64,000 bases of DNA from Euborellia annulipes (GCA_023213315.1 JAKCPI010015339.1:99691-163690); one strand, 5' to 3'. Shown: positions 1 through 58,805, counted from the first letter of the stretch. Notes: generated from the letters alone by a model not told the origin. Program-made: numbers and translations.

Positions 1-7
1 TGTACAT

Positions 8-46524
<46,517 letters not shown>

Positions 46525-46539
46525 CTCCAAAGCACTCAC

Positions 46540-46554
46540 TCAACAAAATAACAT
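46540..46554 (-). promoter_or_regulatory. Short upstream ORF in the 5' leader
   Basis: An ATG at 46554-46552 opens a four-codon frame (M L F C) closed by TGA at 46542-46540, 15 nt before the main ATG. If the leader starts at the TCAGTC initiator, ribosomes meet this uORF first and could reinitiate or leak past it. Confidence 0.4.
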
Positions 46555-46611
46555 GCACAGCACAGCACGGCACTAAACACAAATAAATGATCGCAATGGC
46601 AGCCAAATGCC

Positions 46612-46730
46612 GACTGACTAATCATAGAGTACTACTAGAGAGGAGTGTGTGTGAGTGTTGTCCAACTCTCAGTTGCCCCTCCACCCCCCCCCACTCTTTA
46701 ATTTAAAGAAAAGGCGCCAGCCAATTGGCT
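46612..46730 (-). promoter_or_regulatory. Putative core promoter of the CDR2-family gene
   Basis: Reading on the minus strand: a palindromic CCAAT box AGCCAATTGGCT (46719-46730), then an AT-rich TTTAAATTAAAG-like box (46697-46708), then an arthropod-type initiator TCAGTC (46612-46617) about 90 nt before the ATG. The layout is plausible but the AT-rich box to initiator distance (about 85 nt) is too long for a classical TATA, so another start site between them is possible. Inference only. Confidence 0.4.
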
Positions 46731-47123
46731 GCCCCTCTCTCTTTCGCTCTGTGTGTGTGTTTCGTTGCTATGGAGGGGGTATGGAGGGGGTAAGGACTTT
46801 TTTTTACATCAGGGAGGGAAAAAAATTTTAATAAAAATAAATTACGTAATTTTATACGATTTTGGGGTCTGGCTTCTGAATATGAAATTTTCGCTTCTCC
46901 TAGGATAAAAATAAAGGAAAAAATAATTTTTTTGTTCAAAGTTTGCTTTTGTAGAAACCAGAGCAATTTTTCGAATTTTTGAGAAAATTCACTGATTTTT
47001 TTATTTTTTATATTATTTTAAATTACGATTAGAATAGTTTTTCCTGAACATCAGTCTTTTTGATTTAGATTTGTAATAAACAATAGCATATACCAGGGGT
47101 AAATGTAAGATAACAAGAAAACA

Positions 47124-47625
47124 AGTTTAAAAATCTGGTGTGACATCCCCCCAGCTGGCTCGAGCCCGCCTTACCTTCGGTAATCGAAAGTTGTGTTCTG
47201 TGCTTGTCACACCAGAATTTTTTGAGTCGAGATATATTTAGTTTCCGCCGATATATTAGAATTCAAGAGGTAATATTTATAAGTATGGGAAAATATTTAT
47301 ATTTTGATACTATGGCAACTATTTCTTCGATCTTTCCTATGATGTACAAGAGTAAAGTAGTCTTCAAACAATTTTGAGAGAAAAAATGAGAATATACATT
47401 TTAAAGAGAATCTAAAAAATAATTGATTTTTGAATTTTAATCAAAATCGTTGCAGCGAATTTTGAGAAAATCGAAAAAAAAAAAAAAAACTGAAAAAATA
47501 CGTTAGTAAAGTTCTAGTACTCTTTGGCCAATTTTTATTAAAAGCTTATTTTTCACGCCCAAGATGGGTGTCTAACTTAAATATAAAATTTCAACCTCCT
47601 AGCTCAATTCCTTCATGCTTTTTTT
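47124..47625. repeat. Hairpin-ended repeat A (lacks the second hairpin)
   Basis: Starts at the TCTGGTGTGACATCCCCCCA side with CTTACCTTCGGTAATCGAAA in the hairpin loop, and runs to CCTCCTAGCTCAATTCCTTC. Lies just upstream of the host gene. Confidence 0.75.
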
Positions 47626-47879
47626 TTAACTCAAGTTAAGCATGTTTTTGTTTACTATATCGATTATATATCCGTCTGATAAGTTTGCTAGTTGACTAGA
47701 AGTGAAGCAATCGCCTCTTAATCAACTAACCCAAAATTTAAGCGTCTTACAATTAATTTCGGACTTTATGAATTTATTGTATTATTATAACGAAAAAAGT
47801 TCAAATTAAAACTCACAATTAGTTATCTATAATTAATCATATAAATATTAAATTTTAATTATTTAAATTATTGATCCTA

Positions 47880-48140
47880 AGAATTTTGGAATCAGAGGGG
47901 GAGACCAGTCCCGTCAGGGACTGATTTTTGGGGAGTAGGGAGGTGAAGGGCCTCTCACTCCCAACATAGGAAACCGGGTTGATGGCTCTCGAGCAAGATA
48001 CCGGTACTTGGGGTTTGGTGCGTGCCTCCGTGCACGATGCATCAGGGGTAAATAACCCGGGAATGATTTTTTTGTAGGCTATTGAGGGTTTTTATGCCGT
48101 AATTTAAGCTTTTCCCTCAAATAAAAAAAAAAAAAAAAAA
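47880..48140 (+). mobile_element. SINE family 2, 5'-truncated tail
   Basis: GGTTTGGTGCGTGCCTCCGT and GCATCAGGGGTAAATAACCC match the complement of the tail at 28200-28280. Ends in an A-run. Confidence 0.6.
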
Positions 48141-48232
48141 TTTAAATTTAAATTATTATAATGATGTATTAAAATGTCAAAAACAACTATGAAAGATTAA
48201 GAGATGAAAAGTGTTTGGTCTCAGAGCCTTCA

Positions 48233-48345
48233 ATAAATTGGCAACCCAAATGGCTTAAATAAAATAATCGGACTGCCTGTGATCCGAACCCGCCACCCTT
48301 GGTATAGAAGATCAGTACGCCACCAACTACACCACGGCCCGAGGA
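48233..48345 (-). mobile_element. tRNA-derived SINE, family 1, truncated
   Basis: GATCCGAACCCGCCACCCTT and ACCAACTACACCACGGCCCG are the complement of the head; CCAAATGGCTTAAATAAAAT is the body. Confidence 0.75.
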
Positions 48346-48954
48346 CCTTCAATACATTCGGACTTCATTTGAGTATTTAATATGCTTATTTATCGGTGGG
48401 CCATAGCTTCCGGGAATAAAACTCGCGATCTCTAGCCTTCCCTTTGCACTAGACCGTCGAATCTCTTAATTCGATTTTCTAGGGAGAGAAATTAATTACC
48501 AACTCGGAATGTTTCCAATGGCAAGCACTCGGGAGTCATGTGATGCTTGGCCCACAAACAAATACGGTTAAATATGATTAGGTATTATTAACTACTTTAA
48601 TTTCTTTTTAATATCAAAACATTAAATTATTCAAATTTCTTCTTTTTTTTTTAATTCATATTTAATTCACATTCGCTAATGCATATATTAAATTAACGAA
48701 ATTATAGAATATTCATGTAGATGTTTCCAGAACTTTCTTTTTAATATTTAAACGCGTTTTTATTTATTATTAATATAATAAGAAATAATTTTTAAATAAA
48801 AAAAAAAAAAACTCATCAATCTAAAATACAAGAAACATAACATGCCATGATGTTCTTTATAAATTATGTATTTATGACAAGATAAAAGAAAGAAAAGAAG
48901 AGATTCTCAACAAATCGAAATGATGACGAGGAAAAAAAAATCTTCTATTAATTG

Positions 48955-49282
48955 TAAAAAAAAATCTGGTGTGACTGGTCGCACAGCAGATTATTTGTGT
49001 CGACATATATTTTTTTAGTTTCCGCCAATATAATAAAACTCAAGATGTAAAATTTATAAACATGGGAAAATATTTATATTTTGTTACCATGGCAAGAGTA
49101 AAGTGGTCTTCATACGATTTCAATGTCAAAATGAGAATATACCTTACTTTACTTTTTTTTTGAATTCAGGGGACCTCAAAACGTGTATATCCATCAAAAT
49201 CTCGACATCGAATTTTTGACATGAATCCAATACTTTCTCTCTCTATATATTAACATATATAGAGGTAAGAGAAAGTAAAACT
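48955..49282. repeat. Hairpin-ended repeat A, internally deleted
   Basis: Both ends are present (AATCTGGTGTGACTGGTCGC and GAGGTAAGAGAAAGTAAAA) but the middle is missing between about 49140 and 49160. A miniature derivative retaining only the two ends. Confidence 0.75.
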
Positions 49283-49401
49283 AACCAGACAGCACATAAT
49301 CACAGAAAAAAACAAGAAATGTATCGCTTTAAGAGAATTTAAGGCCATGCCTGGGTGAAAAGTGTTCAAACAAAATAAATAAATATTTTTAACAATTCTG
49401 C

Positions 49402-49444
49402 TTGCCCTGAAGATGAGTGCGACTAGCGCTCGAAACGTCGGCGA
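49402..49444 (+). ncRNA. Hammerhead-ribozyme-like motif, complete stems I and II
   Basis: Stem I TTGCC/GGCGA (49402-49406 with 49440-49444, one G-U), CTGAAGA 49407-49413, stem II GAGTGC/GCGCTC (6 bp, loop GACTA), GAAACGTC 49432-49439 with the predicted cut after C49439. Upstream of the host gene, antisense to it. Among the best candidates in the window. Confidence 0.7.
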
Positions 49445-49752
49445 CAGACTATTGGGATCTTTAGCATTTCAATACGCTACCTGGTGGCTTAAAGTCGAAC
49501 TAGCCATTGTAGGATAAACCTTCATATGTTTAACGTGATATAAGGGACAAGAACATTTAAACATCTGATATAATTGTATTATTTAAAAAAAAAGTTATAA
49601 CCCACGAGTAAACATTATTGTTAGATTAATAAATAATACATACATACACTAATATATTCACAAATATGAAATTTTCTCCTTATAAAAATAAAAGCAATGT
49701 GTATCTACTTTGTGTTTATGGGTGCAAAAAGTCATGCATCTAAGCATGAAAC

Positions 49753-50037
49753 CAAGGGCGATCCGCAGGAGGGGGGGAGGGGGGGGGTTTTTTGCAGGGG
49801 GGCAAGGATTTTTTGCAGGGGGGAAGCAAGTCACTTCCAGATATGTTAAAAAAAACGTATTTTGATATTAATAATGTTATACATCTCTTAGTATTTAAAG
49901 CTTTCTCACCGCGGCAAGGTGGATGTATACTGTGAAAGGTTTTTTTGTATTTTTTTTTTGTTTTATACATTTTTTTGTATCATTTTAATTTTCCAGGGGG
50001 GGGCAAGTGCCTGGTTGCCCCCCTGCGGACGCCCATG
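49753..50037. mobile_element. hAT-type MITE
   Basis: Starts CAAGGGCGATCCGCAGG and ends CCTGCGGACGCCCATG. Perfect 8-bp duplication CATGAAAC at 49745-49752 and 50038-50045. 285 bp with G-runs. Confidence 0.87.
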
Positions 50038-50705
50038 CATGAAACAGTTCGATTTCATTCTTTTCCAAAAAAAAAAAGACAGTATAGTGAAAATTATAAA
50101 TAATTTTATTGTAGAAGAATCAATCTATCAGATTTTGAAGCCTTCTTTTTAATTTTTTGCCTCTATCTTTTTCTTGTTTTTCTCCAAAACAATTGTGCTC
50201 CAGCAAAGGCCTCTCATATCGTATTTTTTTAAGAGCTGATTTATGTGGTGCACTCCAAACACATTGACGTGATATTTTTTTAAATCTTCTAAATTGTTTT
50301 TGTAAGTACAAAAATAAAATTATTAATTTTATATTTAATTACCGGTATTAATTTTTTAGTTAATTTATCATTTAATTATCTTGTATTTATTATTACAATA
50401 AAATATTTCAAACACTTTTTGGCTAACATCATATCAGATATCATAAATAGCGGTTACAGAATAAAAGTACAGCCCCAAATGTGCTTGCAGGTACTTCCTA
50501 ATCCAGCCTTATACGAGCATCCATCCCAATTGTTATTATTATTATGAAATTTGATCATTTATTTCATGAAATTCTTCTCGTAAACTTGTTGTTTGTAAAC
50601 AGAAAGCAAGAATTTGGTCTGTCATTGAAACTGTCATTACTATTACTCACTTTAAAACATGACCAGGATCAATAATAATGTCTCCACAAATAAAATTTCT
50701 ATTAG

Positions 50706-51707
50706 TAGAGGGTAAAGGTGGTATTATGAGCCCCTAGTTTCTTTTTTGTTATAATAAATTTTTTTAAATAATTTTTACTAAATTATTTGTGTTGAACTTC
50801 CCCCCCAACTATAACAATTGATGAATATATTTAAAAAGTATGCAGTCGATTAAATACACAGAAAGTGAAATAATAACAAAAAATCAAAAAAGTTCGTTTT
50901 GTTGAAAAAATTTTCTGTGCTGGTATTATGAGCCCCTAGAGTAAATACATGAAAAAGAGTGTTAAAAAGCGGTTAGTCATACAAATATCCTTTATGAAAA
51001 TTGTATTTTGTTAATTACAAAACTATATTAGTGTAAATAAGTTGGAAAACAGAAAATATTTTATGATCTGCAAAAGTCACAAATATAAACATCTTTTTCA
51101 GTCCCAGCACAGTCATTGTGCGCCCACATTTCACACATCAGGCACTATATCCACAGTTCTCCTTGATAATTGGCAGAGTAAAGTCCTTCACAAAACTTAC
51201 AGGGCGCATGCTCATCTCCGGGATTATCAACTCTCACTGGCATTTCCAAAACGGACTTTTCGGTATTGACGGACCATCAAAAATTGGGGCTCATATACCA
51301 GGCACAGAAGGGGGCTCACATTACCGACATAGCCATATTGAATTTCTTCAAAGCATATTCTATCTTTGTTACTGTCTAAATTAATTATCACCTACATTAA
51401 ATCAAAGCTTAAAACCTACTCTATTAGATTGCGTAGCCTATGAAAGTAAATGTAATCGAATAATAATCATAATTAAGGGCTAAATAGGTACCTTTTCAAA
51501 GTTTTTTTAGTAGAAGAAAACACAAACACCTGATTTATCCCACCATCTATCATCAACAACTGACCAAAAAGCACTCTGAGGCCCTAAAAAAGAACAGAAC
51601 ACAGTGTTTCCATCAATCCCCATTAGATTGAGTGAACTCCTATGACGAGATACCTATTGGGGGCTCAATACCTACAGGGCTCATATTACCACTCTTTTAC
51701 CTCTAAG
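50706..51707. mobile_element. 1-kb transposon with imperfect terminal inverted repeats
   Basis: AGAGGGTAAAGGTGGTATTA with ATGAGCCCC at the left and its imperfect complement (GGGCTCATATTACCACTC) ending 51707. The word GGTATTATGAGCCCCTAG recurs inside at 50921. Frames of 75-88 codons near 51042-51384 match nothing I recognise. Confidence 0.6.
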
Positions 51708-53106
51708 TGTGGCAGAAGAAAACCTGACAAATTTCCTGTACCGTCACACCCATTTTTTATTTTTAATTAAACTTTTTGTCTCATAAAACACGAGTACTTG
51801 CGTATCAGCTCAGCCATTCAATCCTACAATCGCTAGTTCATTTTTTCGCCACCAGGTGAAGCCAGCGCCTCTCCCATAGATCCCAATAGCGTTTTTTATT
51901 TTTACTTGGCTGCTGCGTCCCGGGAAGGCTCCCGTCCTCTCCTAATTGAATATTTACAGCCATCAAACTCATCAATTCATCTATCAAAATAAATAAATTT
52001 GAACATATCACCAAGTGTTTTTGATTAAATTTAAGAAGAGTTCGGGATAGAAAAAATATGATTTTTTTAATGCTAATTTGAATCCGGAATTAAAATATAT
52101 TTCATTAGAGGATGTATGGAGGCAGGGGCAGCCAAGAGAAAATGCTCTGAATGCTTTACTAATCAGCTCGAAACGTTTCGTTGCATTTATTACGTTCATG
52201 TTCAGGCCATTAAATGGTGTATATTTACATTTAGTTAATAGTAGGCCTACCAGGTACACACTACTATTGGTATTTCAGATTTTTTTTGTTCATTCTTTTT
52301 TGTTTTTTGTTTTATATGAACTTTGTCCTTTATTTTATCTCTAATATCGGCAAAGAGCCCTTGAAATATTACAATAAGTTAATGGAGTGTCAAATAATAA
52401 AACATTCTGTTCATTTGAATGTAGGGATAAAGTTCAAAAATATTTCAAATGAAATGGAATGAAATAATAAGGGTCAGAGTCCTTTCTTTTTTTTTATTTA
52501 TCTAAGGCTGAGTAAGCCGTTGGCATCCAATTCAATTGAAATATATTTCCTTTGTCCCTAGGCCAGGGTTTAAATGACCTCTGATACTGAACAATTTTTT
52601 AACAATTAATAATATGAAAAAGTACCCTTTTGTATGAAGCATACTTGTACTTGATAGGAAAGATAGGAGAAATGGTTTGATTGACTTGGTAACAAAATAT
52701 ATATCATGTTTATAAATTTTACATCTTGAATTCTAATGCAGTGGCCAAAAATGCACACAAAAAAAATCTGTGTGCAAGCACATCGTGTGTGCGTGAATGT
52801 GTAAGTAAAATGGGTTGGTACAAAAAAAAATGATTTTATTGCATTTACTTTGTATTAAGAACAAAAGCAATCTTAAAAACTATGGGTCAGGTTTGAAAAA
52901 GTTAATGCTATTTTTGACTTTTTGCCTACAAAAGCGTCAATATTTGGATGAAAACTGGATAGTTTTAGCCTTAAATCGCACTAATTGAACGAAAACTTTA
53001 TCTCTGTATTTATTTTTCAAGAAAACTAAAGTTGAAAAGCTCATTTATTTTTATTATCATAAGTAGAGAGCGGAAAAAAGTCGTCTTAAAAAGTCAAATA
53101 GTCAGT

Positions 53107-53403
53107 AAAATAAAATAAAAAAAGATTTTTAAAAATGCTTTTATTTAAAATGAACTAAAAAGAGAGAAATAAGGGAGAAATAATTTAATTATTTTTGTTA
53201 AAATTTTTAATATTTATGACTTAAAATAAAAGCGTGGGGCGCGAGCCTCGAATCACTTCGAAGCGCCCCACGCTTTTATTTTAAGTCATAAATATTAAAA
53301 AATTTTAACAAGAACAATTAAATTATTTCTCCCTTATTTCTCTCTTTTTAGTTCATTTTAAATAAAAGCATTTTTTTTAAAATCTTTTTTTTTATTTTAT
53401 TTT
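53107..53403. repeat. Foldback with GC-rich centre
   Basis: Arms of about 130-150 bp, nearly perfect, meet at AAGCGTGGGGCGC / GCGCCCCACGCTT (53231-53274). AT-rich outside, GC-rich at the tip. Confidence 0.8.
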
Positions 53404-53510
53404 TATTTTAAGCTTTTTTAGTCTTTTTTTCGTGTGATTTTTTAAAATTAACTTTCAAAATTAGAGGCTTTTAAATAACATCGGGAAATTTTCCAAAATT
53501 GTCTAATTAG

Positions 53511-54641
53511 CGTAGAAAGTAAAGAACATTAGTTTGGCCTATTTTCATTTGGTTCAATTGAAAAATTATTCATTTCATCAAAAATGACTCGTAAGTATCA
53601 AAATTCAAAACTATAGTTAATAGGGCCTTATTTGCGTGAGGCTTCAAATAAAGTACCACATTAGTTTGGCCTATTTTGACCAAATTAACAAAATTATTGG
53701 CATTATCATAAAAAATGACTCTTAAGTATCAAATTTCACACCTCTAGCCCATCGGGAAGTCGTTTGAAATTACATTAATTCGCGAAGGGTTTCAAATAAA
53801 GTACCACATTAGTTTGGTCTATTTTGATCAAAACCACCATATAGTGGCGTCATCAAAAATGACCCTTAAGTATTACATTTCACACCTCTAGCCCATCGGG
53901 AAGTCTTTGGAAATTACATTAATTCGCGAAGGGTTTCAAATAAAGTACCACATTAGTTTGGTCTATTTTGATCAAATCCACCATATAGTGGCGTCATCAA
54001 AAATGAACCTTAAGTATTACATTTCACACCTCTAGCCCATCGGGAAGTCTTTGGAAATTACATTAATTCGCGAAGGGTTTCAAATAAAGTACCACATTAG
54101 TTTGGTCTATTTTGATCAAAACCACCATAAAGTGGCGTCATCAAAAATGAACCTTAAGTATTACATTTCACACCTCTAGCCCATCGGGAAGTCTTTGGAA
54201 ATTACATTAATTCGCGAAGGGTTTCAAATAAAGTACCACATTAGTTTGGTCTATTTTGATCAAAACCACCATATAGTGGCGTCATCAAAAATGACTCTTA
54301 AGTATTACATTTCACACCTCTAGCCCATCGGGAAGTCTTTGGAAATTACATTAATTCGCGAAGGGTTTCAAATAAAGTACCACATTAGTTTGGTCTATTT
54401 TGATCAAAACCACCATATAGTGGCGTCATCAAAAATGAACCTTAAGTATTACATTTCACACCTCTAGCCCATCGGGAAGTCGTTTGAAATTACATTAATT
54501 CGCGAAGGGTTTCAAATAAAGTACCACATTAATTTGGTCAATTTTGGTAAAATCCTACTCACAATTTGCGTCATCAAAAATGACCCTTAAATATCAAATT
54601 TCACACCTCTAGCTCATCGGGAAGTGACTTAAACAAAGACT
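53511..54641. repeat. Tandem satellite, 144-bp period, about 8 copies
   Basis: The word AAAGTACCACATTAGTTTGG recurs at intervals of 148, then 144 bp five times in a row (anchor G at 53653, 53801, 53945, 54089, 54233, 54377, 54521). Inner units are almost identical; the first and last are diverged. Each holds CCTCTAGCCCATCGGGAAGT. No coding frame persists. Confidence 0.92.
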
Positions 54642-55446
54642 CAAAGTTGGTGACCTTGAAAGAGTAAGTTAAATAAAAGCATTTAAAAAGTCGCTGTCAA
54701 GTTTAACAATTAATAATATGAAAAAGTAAAAGAAAGCCTTGAAACACTGTACAATTTTTTTTGATAACTCGGACAACTTGTATAAAAATTTAATAATTTA
54801 AATAATTCTATTCATGAATCCCTCAATTCGGATTTGACTAAACACTAAACTACTCACATTGTTGTTAAATATAATTTTATATAATCGAACTGAAAAATAC
54901 GATTGACAAATAAATATGAAATGAAAAAGAAATTATGCTGAGGAACTTTGACAGATGAAACAATTGAATCTATCCCTATTCGTTCTATTAATTATGTATT
55001 ATTTGAGGTAATTTTAAGCAATAAAAAGATTCTAAATAATAAATTTCTAGTTTTATTGTAATTTGAAATTAATTTAGTCCCTTGTAGGCGAAAACAAAGG
55101 GAATGCTTAAGGTTTAAGGAAAATCTTAGGAAAAAATATGGCCTCTATGGATAAGGACGACCCTAATATGCATAATTTAATTTAATTTTTATGAAGGTAG
55201 GGAAATGTTCACTCCAGAGCTGCTTGGGAGTCATTTGTGTGTATTAAAAGTATGATTGCAAAATAAATTATTTTAATGTGGAAAGCAACCGCTGGTGTAT
55301 TTTTCTCCGAAAACCTTATATATTAATTGATTTGGATACAAATCAATTGGAAAAAATAGGCACCGGGTCTAAATGGCCGAAAAAGACTCTAGCCTAATAA
55401 ATAAAAAAAAAAAAAAACTCAATGGCTCAGCCAAAAATGCAAAATA

Positions 55447-56108
55447 AAAAATCTGGTGTGACTGGCGCACAGCACACAACTTTCTCTTACCATCGGTAAT
55501 CGAAAGTTGAGTACTGTACTTGTCACACCAGATTTTTTGTGTCGACATGTATTTAGTTCCCGACAGTACGGTATATTCGATGTTCAAGATGTAAAATTTA
55601 TATTTGAAAATATTTATATTTTGTTACCATGGCATCCATTTCTCCTATCTTTTCTATGGAGTACAGGAGTAGAGTGGTCTTCAGAAGATTTCAATGACAA
55701 AATGAGAATATACATTTTATAGCGAATCTAAAAAATCATTGATTTTTGAATTTAAAAAAAAATCATTGGAGCAAATTTAGAGAAAATCGAAAAAAACTGA
55801 AAAAGTGCATCAGTAAAGTACTAGTACTTTTTGGTTGATTTTGTTCAAAAGCTTCGTGTCACGTCCCATGGGGGTGTTTAACTTAAATATAAAATTTCAA
55901 CCTCCTAGCTCTTTTCGTTCTTGAGATATTTTGTTCACAGGCAGACACACAGACACACAGACAGACCATGTCGCGAAAACGACTTTTTTAGATTCAGGGG
56001 ACCTCAAAACGTGAAGATCCATCAAAATATCGACATCGAATTTTTGACATGAATCCAATACTTTCTCTCTATATATATATTACATATATACATAGGTAAG
56101 AGAAAGTA
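55447..56108. repeat. Hairpin-ended repeat A, near full length
   Basis: From ATCTGGTGTGACTGGCGCAC through ACATGTATTTAGTTCCCGAC to the second hairpin GGTAAGAGAAAGTAAAAAAT. It is followed directly by another hairpin end and repeat B (56108-56500), a tandem arrangement. Confidence 0.85.
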
Positions 56109-56639
56109 AAAAATCTGGTGTGACTGGCGCACAGCACACAACTTTCTCTTACCCTTCGGTAAGAGAAAGTTGCGCACTGTGCTGGTCACACCAGATTTTT
56201 TGTGTCGAGATATATTTAGTTTCCGATAGCACCTTAGTTTCAAACTTGCATTTTAAATGTTGACTGCTTCAAATAAACTATGGTTATTTTTCAAAATTTT
56301 AATCTCATATTTGGACATTTTATACACAATATAGAATCGTAAATAAATACAAAATTTCATAAGAATTGGAAAAAAAAATTTTAAATGCCTAAAAAGTTCT
56401 AAAGGAAGGGGACCCCCTTTTGAATCGAAATTAACATACAAATCCCTATAGGAAATTAACATTAGGCCTATGCGAAGATAAGGTGGAAAGGGAATTTAAA
56501 AAGAGTAGAGAGAGACGATAATGTTTGCAAGTGAGAGAGAGACATATATGTTTTCTTTGAAACAATTAAAGACACAAATAAATTTAAAAAAAATGGGAAT
56601 TTAAATAATAATTGATTTTTAATCTAATAAAAGAAAAAG

Positions 56640-57146
56640 ATTTAAATTCCGTTACCATGGCAACCATTTCTATCTTTCCTATGAAGAACAAGAGTAAAGT
56701 GGTCTTCAGAAGATTTCAACGGCAAAATGAGAATATACATTTTAAAGAGCATCTAAAAATAGTTCATTTATGAATTTTAAAAAAAATCCTTGGAGGGAAT
56801 TTTGAGAAAATCGAAAAAAACTGAAAAAGTACATCAGTAAAGTACTAGTACTTTTTGGCCGATTTTGTTCAAAAGCTTATTTTGAGATTCTTCAAAGGTA
56901 CCTAAGTTAAATATAAAATTTCAATCCGCTAGCTCAACTCCTTCATGCTAAAAATCTGTCCACACACACAGACACACATACACACACACACACACACACA
57001 GACCAATTTGCGGGACCCACTTTTTTGGACTCAGGGGACCTCAAAACATGTATATCCATCAAAATCTCGACATCGAATTTTTGACATGATCGCAATACTT
57101 TCTCTCTCTATATATATTAACATATATAGAGGTAAGAGAAAGTAAA
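56640..57146. repeat. Hairpin-ended repeat A, partial
   Basis: GTTACCATGGCAACCATTTC to GGTAAGAGAAAGTAAAAAAC, with a CA microsatellite at 56961-57001. The first hairpin is missing. Confidence 0.78.
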
Positions 57147-58339
57147 AAACTCAATGGCCTCAGCCGAAAATGCAAAATAAAAAAAGCATATTGTATTAAA
57201 AAATTTGAAAAAAGTTGGTCATAAAAGTCGCTTTTTCAAAAAAAAAAGTCTCTGACAGGCAAAAAAGCGCAAAAGTCGTTTTTGAAAATCTCAAAAAACG
57301 TTTCTTTTTGTGAGATCAGTGAAGAAAATCTGGAAAAGTCTCAAAATTGACAAAAGTCGAAAGACTTTTTTTCCGCTCTCTAATTATAAGTAATAATTTT
57401 TATCTTTCATTAGACGCCCGCGGCCCATTCCAAACAGCCCGCAGCCCACGGGCTGGGAACCGCTGCTCTATGGAATTAAAATTTCTGCTCAAGATTTTTC
57501 GTCGATTTCATTCTTTTATGACAATCATGGTTTTAGAGAATTTAATTTAGAAAATTAGCCAGAATTAATTTAGAAATATAAATATTAATGTTGATTTATA
57601 AATTGACTTGTTAATTCCATTGATGCATTGTCTTTTCTTCTTTTAGCCTCTCCGTCCATTAAAAACAAAAACAAAAACAAAAAAATCCAATTCACAGTCC
57701 ACAATTAAGAAATACATTCTCTCATTCTTTTATTATATTTAAATTAGTATTCACGTCATTAACACTGAATGAATGAATCAAGAGAGACATGAAATTCAAA
57801 ATATGTAAATATGGAATGTTTGCTTTTTCTTTTTAAGATCAAATAAATAAGAAATTTCAGTCCCAGATTTACTGATAAGCAAGAGCTTAGAGATTACAAA
57901 CAAAAGGGCCAATCATGCCCTTGAAGCAAGGGTTATGTCCCTAGGGGACAGTGCAAGCAAAAATCATAAGCGTATTATATTTATTTAAAAAATATTTAAT
58001 CATATGAGGTATATTAAAATTATAAAAAAAGAACATGGCCTCAGATGCTAAAAATGACCTAAATTTTTTGTATTAATATGAATTTTGATAGGAGAAATTG
58101 ATGACCATCGTAACAGAATATAAATATTTTTCTATGTTTATAAATTTCTTGAATTTTAATATATCACCGGAAACTAAATATATGTCGACACAAAAAAATC
58201 TGGTGGGACAAGCACAGTACACAACTTGCGATTACCGAAGGTGTGCTGTGAGACCAGTCAACCAGATTTTTTTAAAATACATTTATTTCCGAATGATGTA
58301 CGAAGCCATCCGCCTTTTACTCTCTCTTACCTTATATAT

Positions 58340-58795
58340 TCTACCCTTACTGCATCCCTACAGTCACTAGATCATAGAAGAAGAGTATCTGCACTATCTC
58401 TCTTCTACAGGTATTACCATGGTCAATGCTCTGCCGAATTAAAATCAATTATCCCACCCAATGCAACATATTCACGGAACACAAGAGAGGCATCTTCCCA
58501 GCATCCCTATGCTGTTCAGATCACGACTAACAGAACAAATCAATTTCATTCTTCCTTTGTCCCCATGACCTCCCGTGATTGGAACAAGCTCCCTGCGTCT
58601 ATCTTTCCCAAAACCTACAATCTTCAGACTTTCAAGTCTAACCTCAACAGGCATCTTCTCAGTTCCCGCAGTTGAGTTTCCCCTTTATGCTTCTCCTTTT
58701 GTTTTTATTTTCTTCCTGGCTGCATGTGACTATTGGTCATTATAGGTCTTCGGACCTTATGCACCCATTCCAAAAAAAAAAAAAAAAAAAAAAAA
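58340..58795 (+). pseudogene. 5'-truncated LINE: reverse-transcriptase C-terminal tail and poly(A)
   Basis: Open frame to TGA at 58673-58675 reading TASLQSLDHRRRVSALSLFY, RYYHGQCSAELKSIIPP, RNTREASSQHPYAV, RTNQFHSSFVPMTSRDWNKL and PASIFPKTYNLQTFKSNLNR. This is the familiar C-terminal region of jockey/RTE-type non-LTR retrotransposons (RR..SLSLFY..YHG.CS..L, R...F.RS.VPRT.RLWN.LP..VFP..YN...FK). A 3' UTR and a 22-base A-run at 58772-58795 follow. The frame itself is intact, so insertion is fairly recent. It landed in a repeat A copy (58085-58335). Confidence 0.87.
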
Positions 58796-58805
58796 TATGA
58801 AATAT

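Larger units (their letters stand above)
52598..54728. repeat. 27-bp direct repeats bracketing the foldback and satellite
   Basis: TTTAACAATTAATAATATGA followed by AAAAGTA occurs at 52598-52624 and identically at 54702-54728. Between them lie a repeat A fragment, the foldback and the satellite, so the whole 2.1 kb may be one insertion. Confidence 0.55.

Noticed and set aside
46703..46966. 87-codon minus-strand frame upstream of the gene
   Set aside because: It overlaps the putative promoter, is rich in simple sequence, and no donor joins it in phase to exon 1.
51042..51384. Two overlapping frames of 75 and 88 codons in the 50706-51707 transposon
   Set aside because: No recognised motif, and the two frames overlap; not enough to call a gene.
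52126..52172. GAAACGTTTCG preceded by CTGAATGC
   Set aside because: The first box lacks the needed G8-A9; only the palindromic GAAACGTTTC looks familiar.
53511..54641. CRISPR array
   Set aside because: Units of 144 bp are repeated end to end without unique spacers, in a eukaryotic context; it is a satellite.
58472..58654. Minus-strand 60-codon frame
   Set aside because: Antisense shadow of the LINE C-terminal frame.
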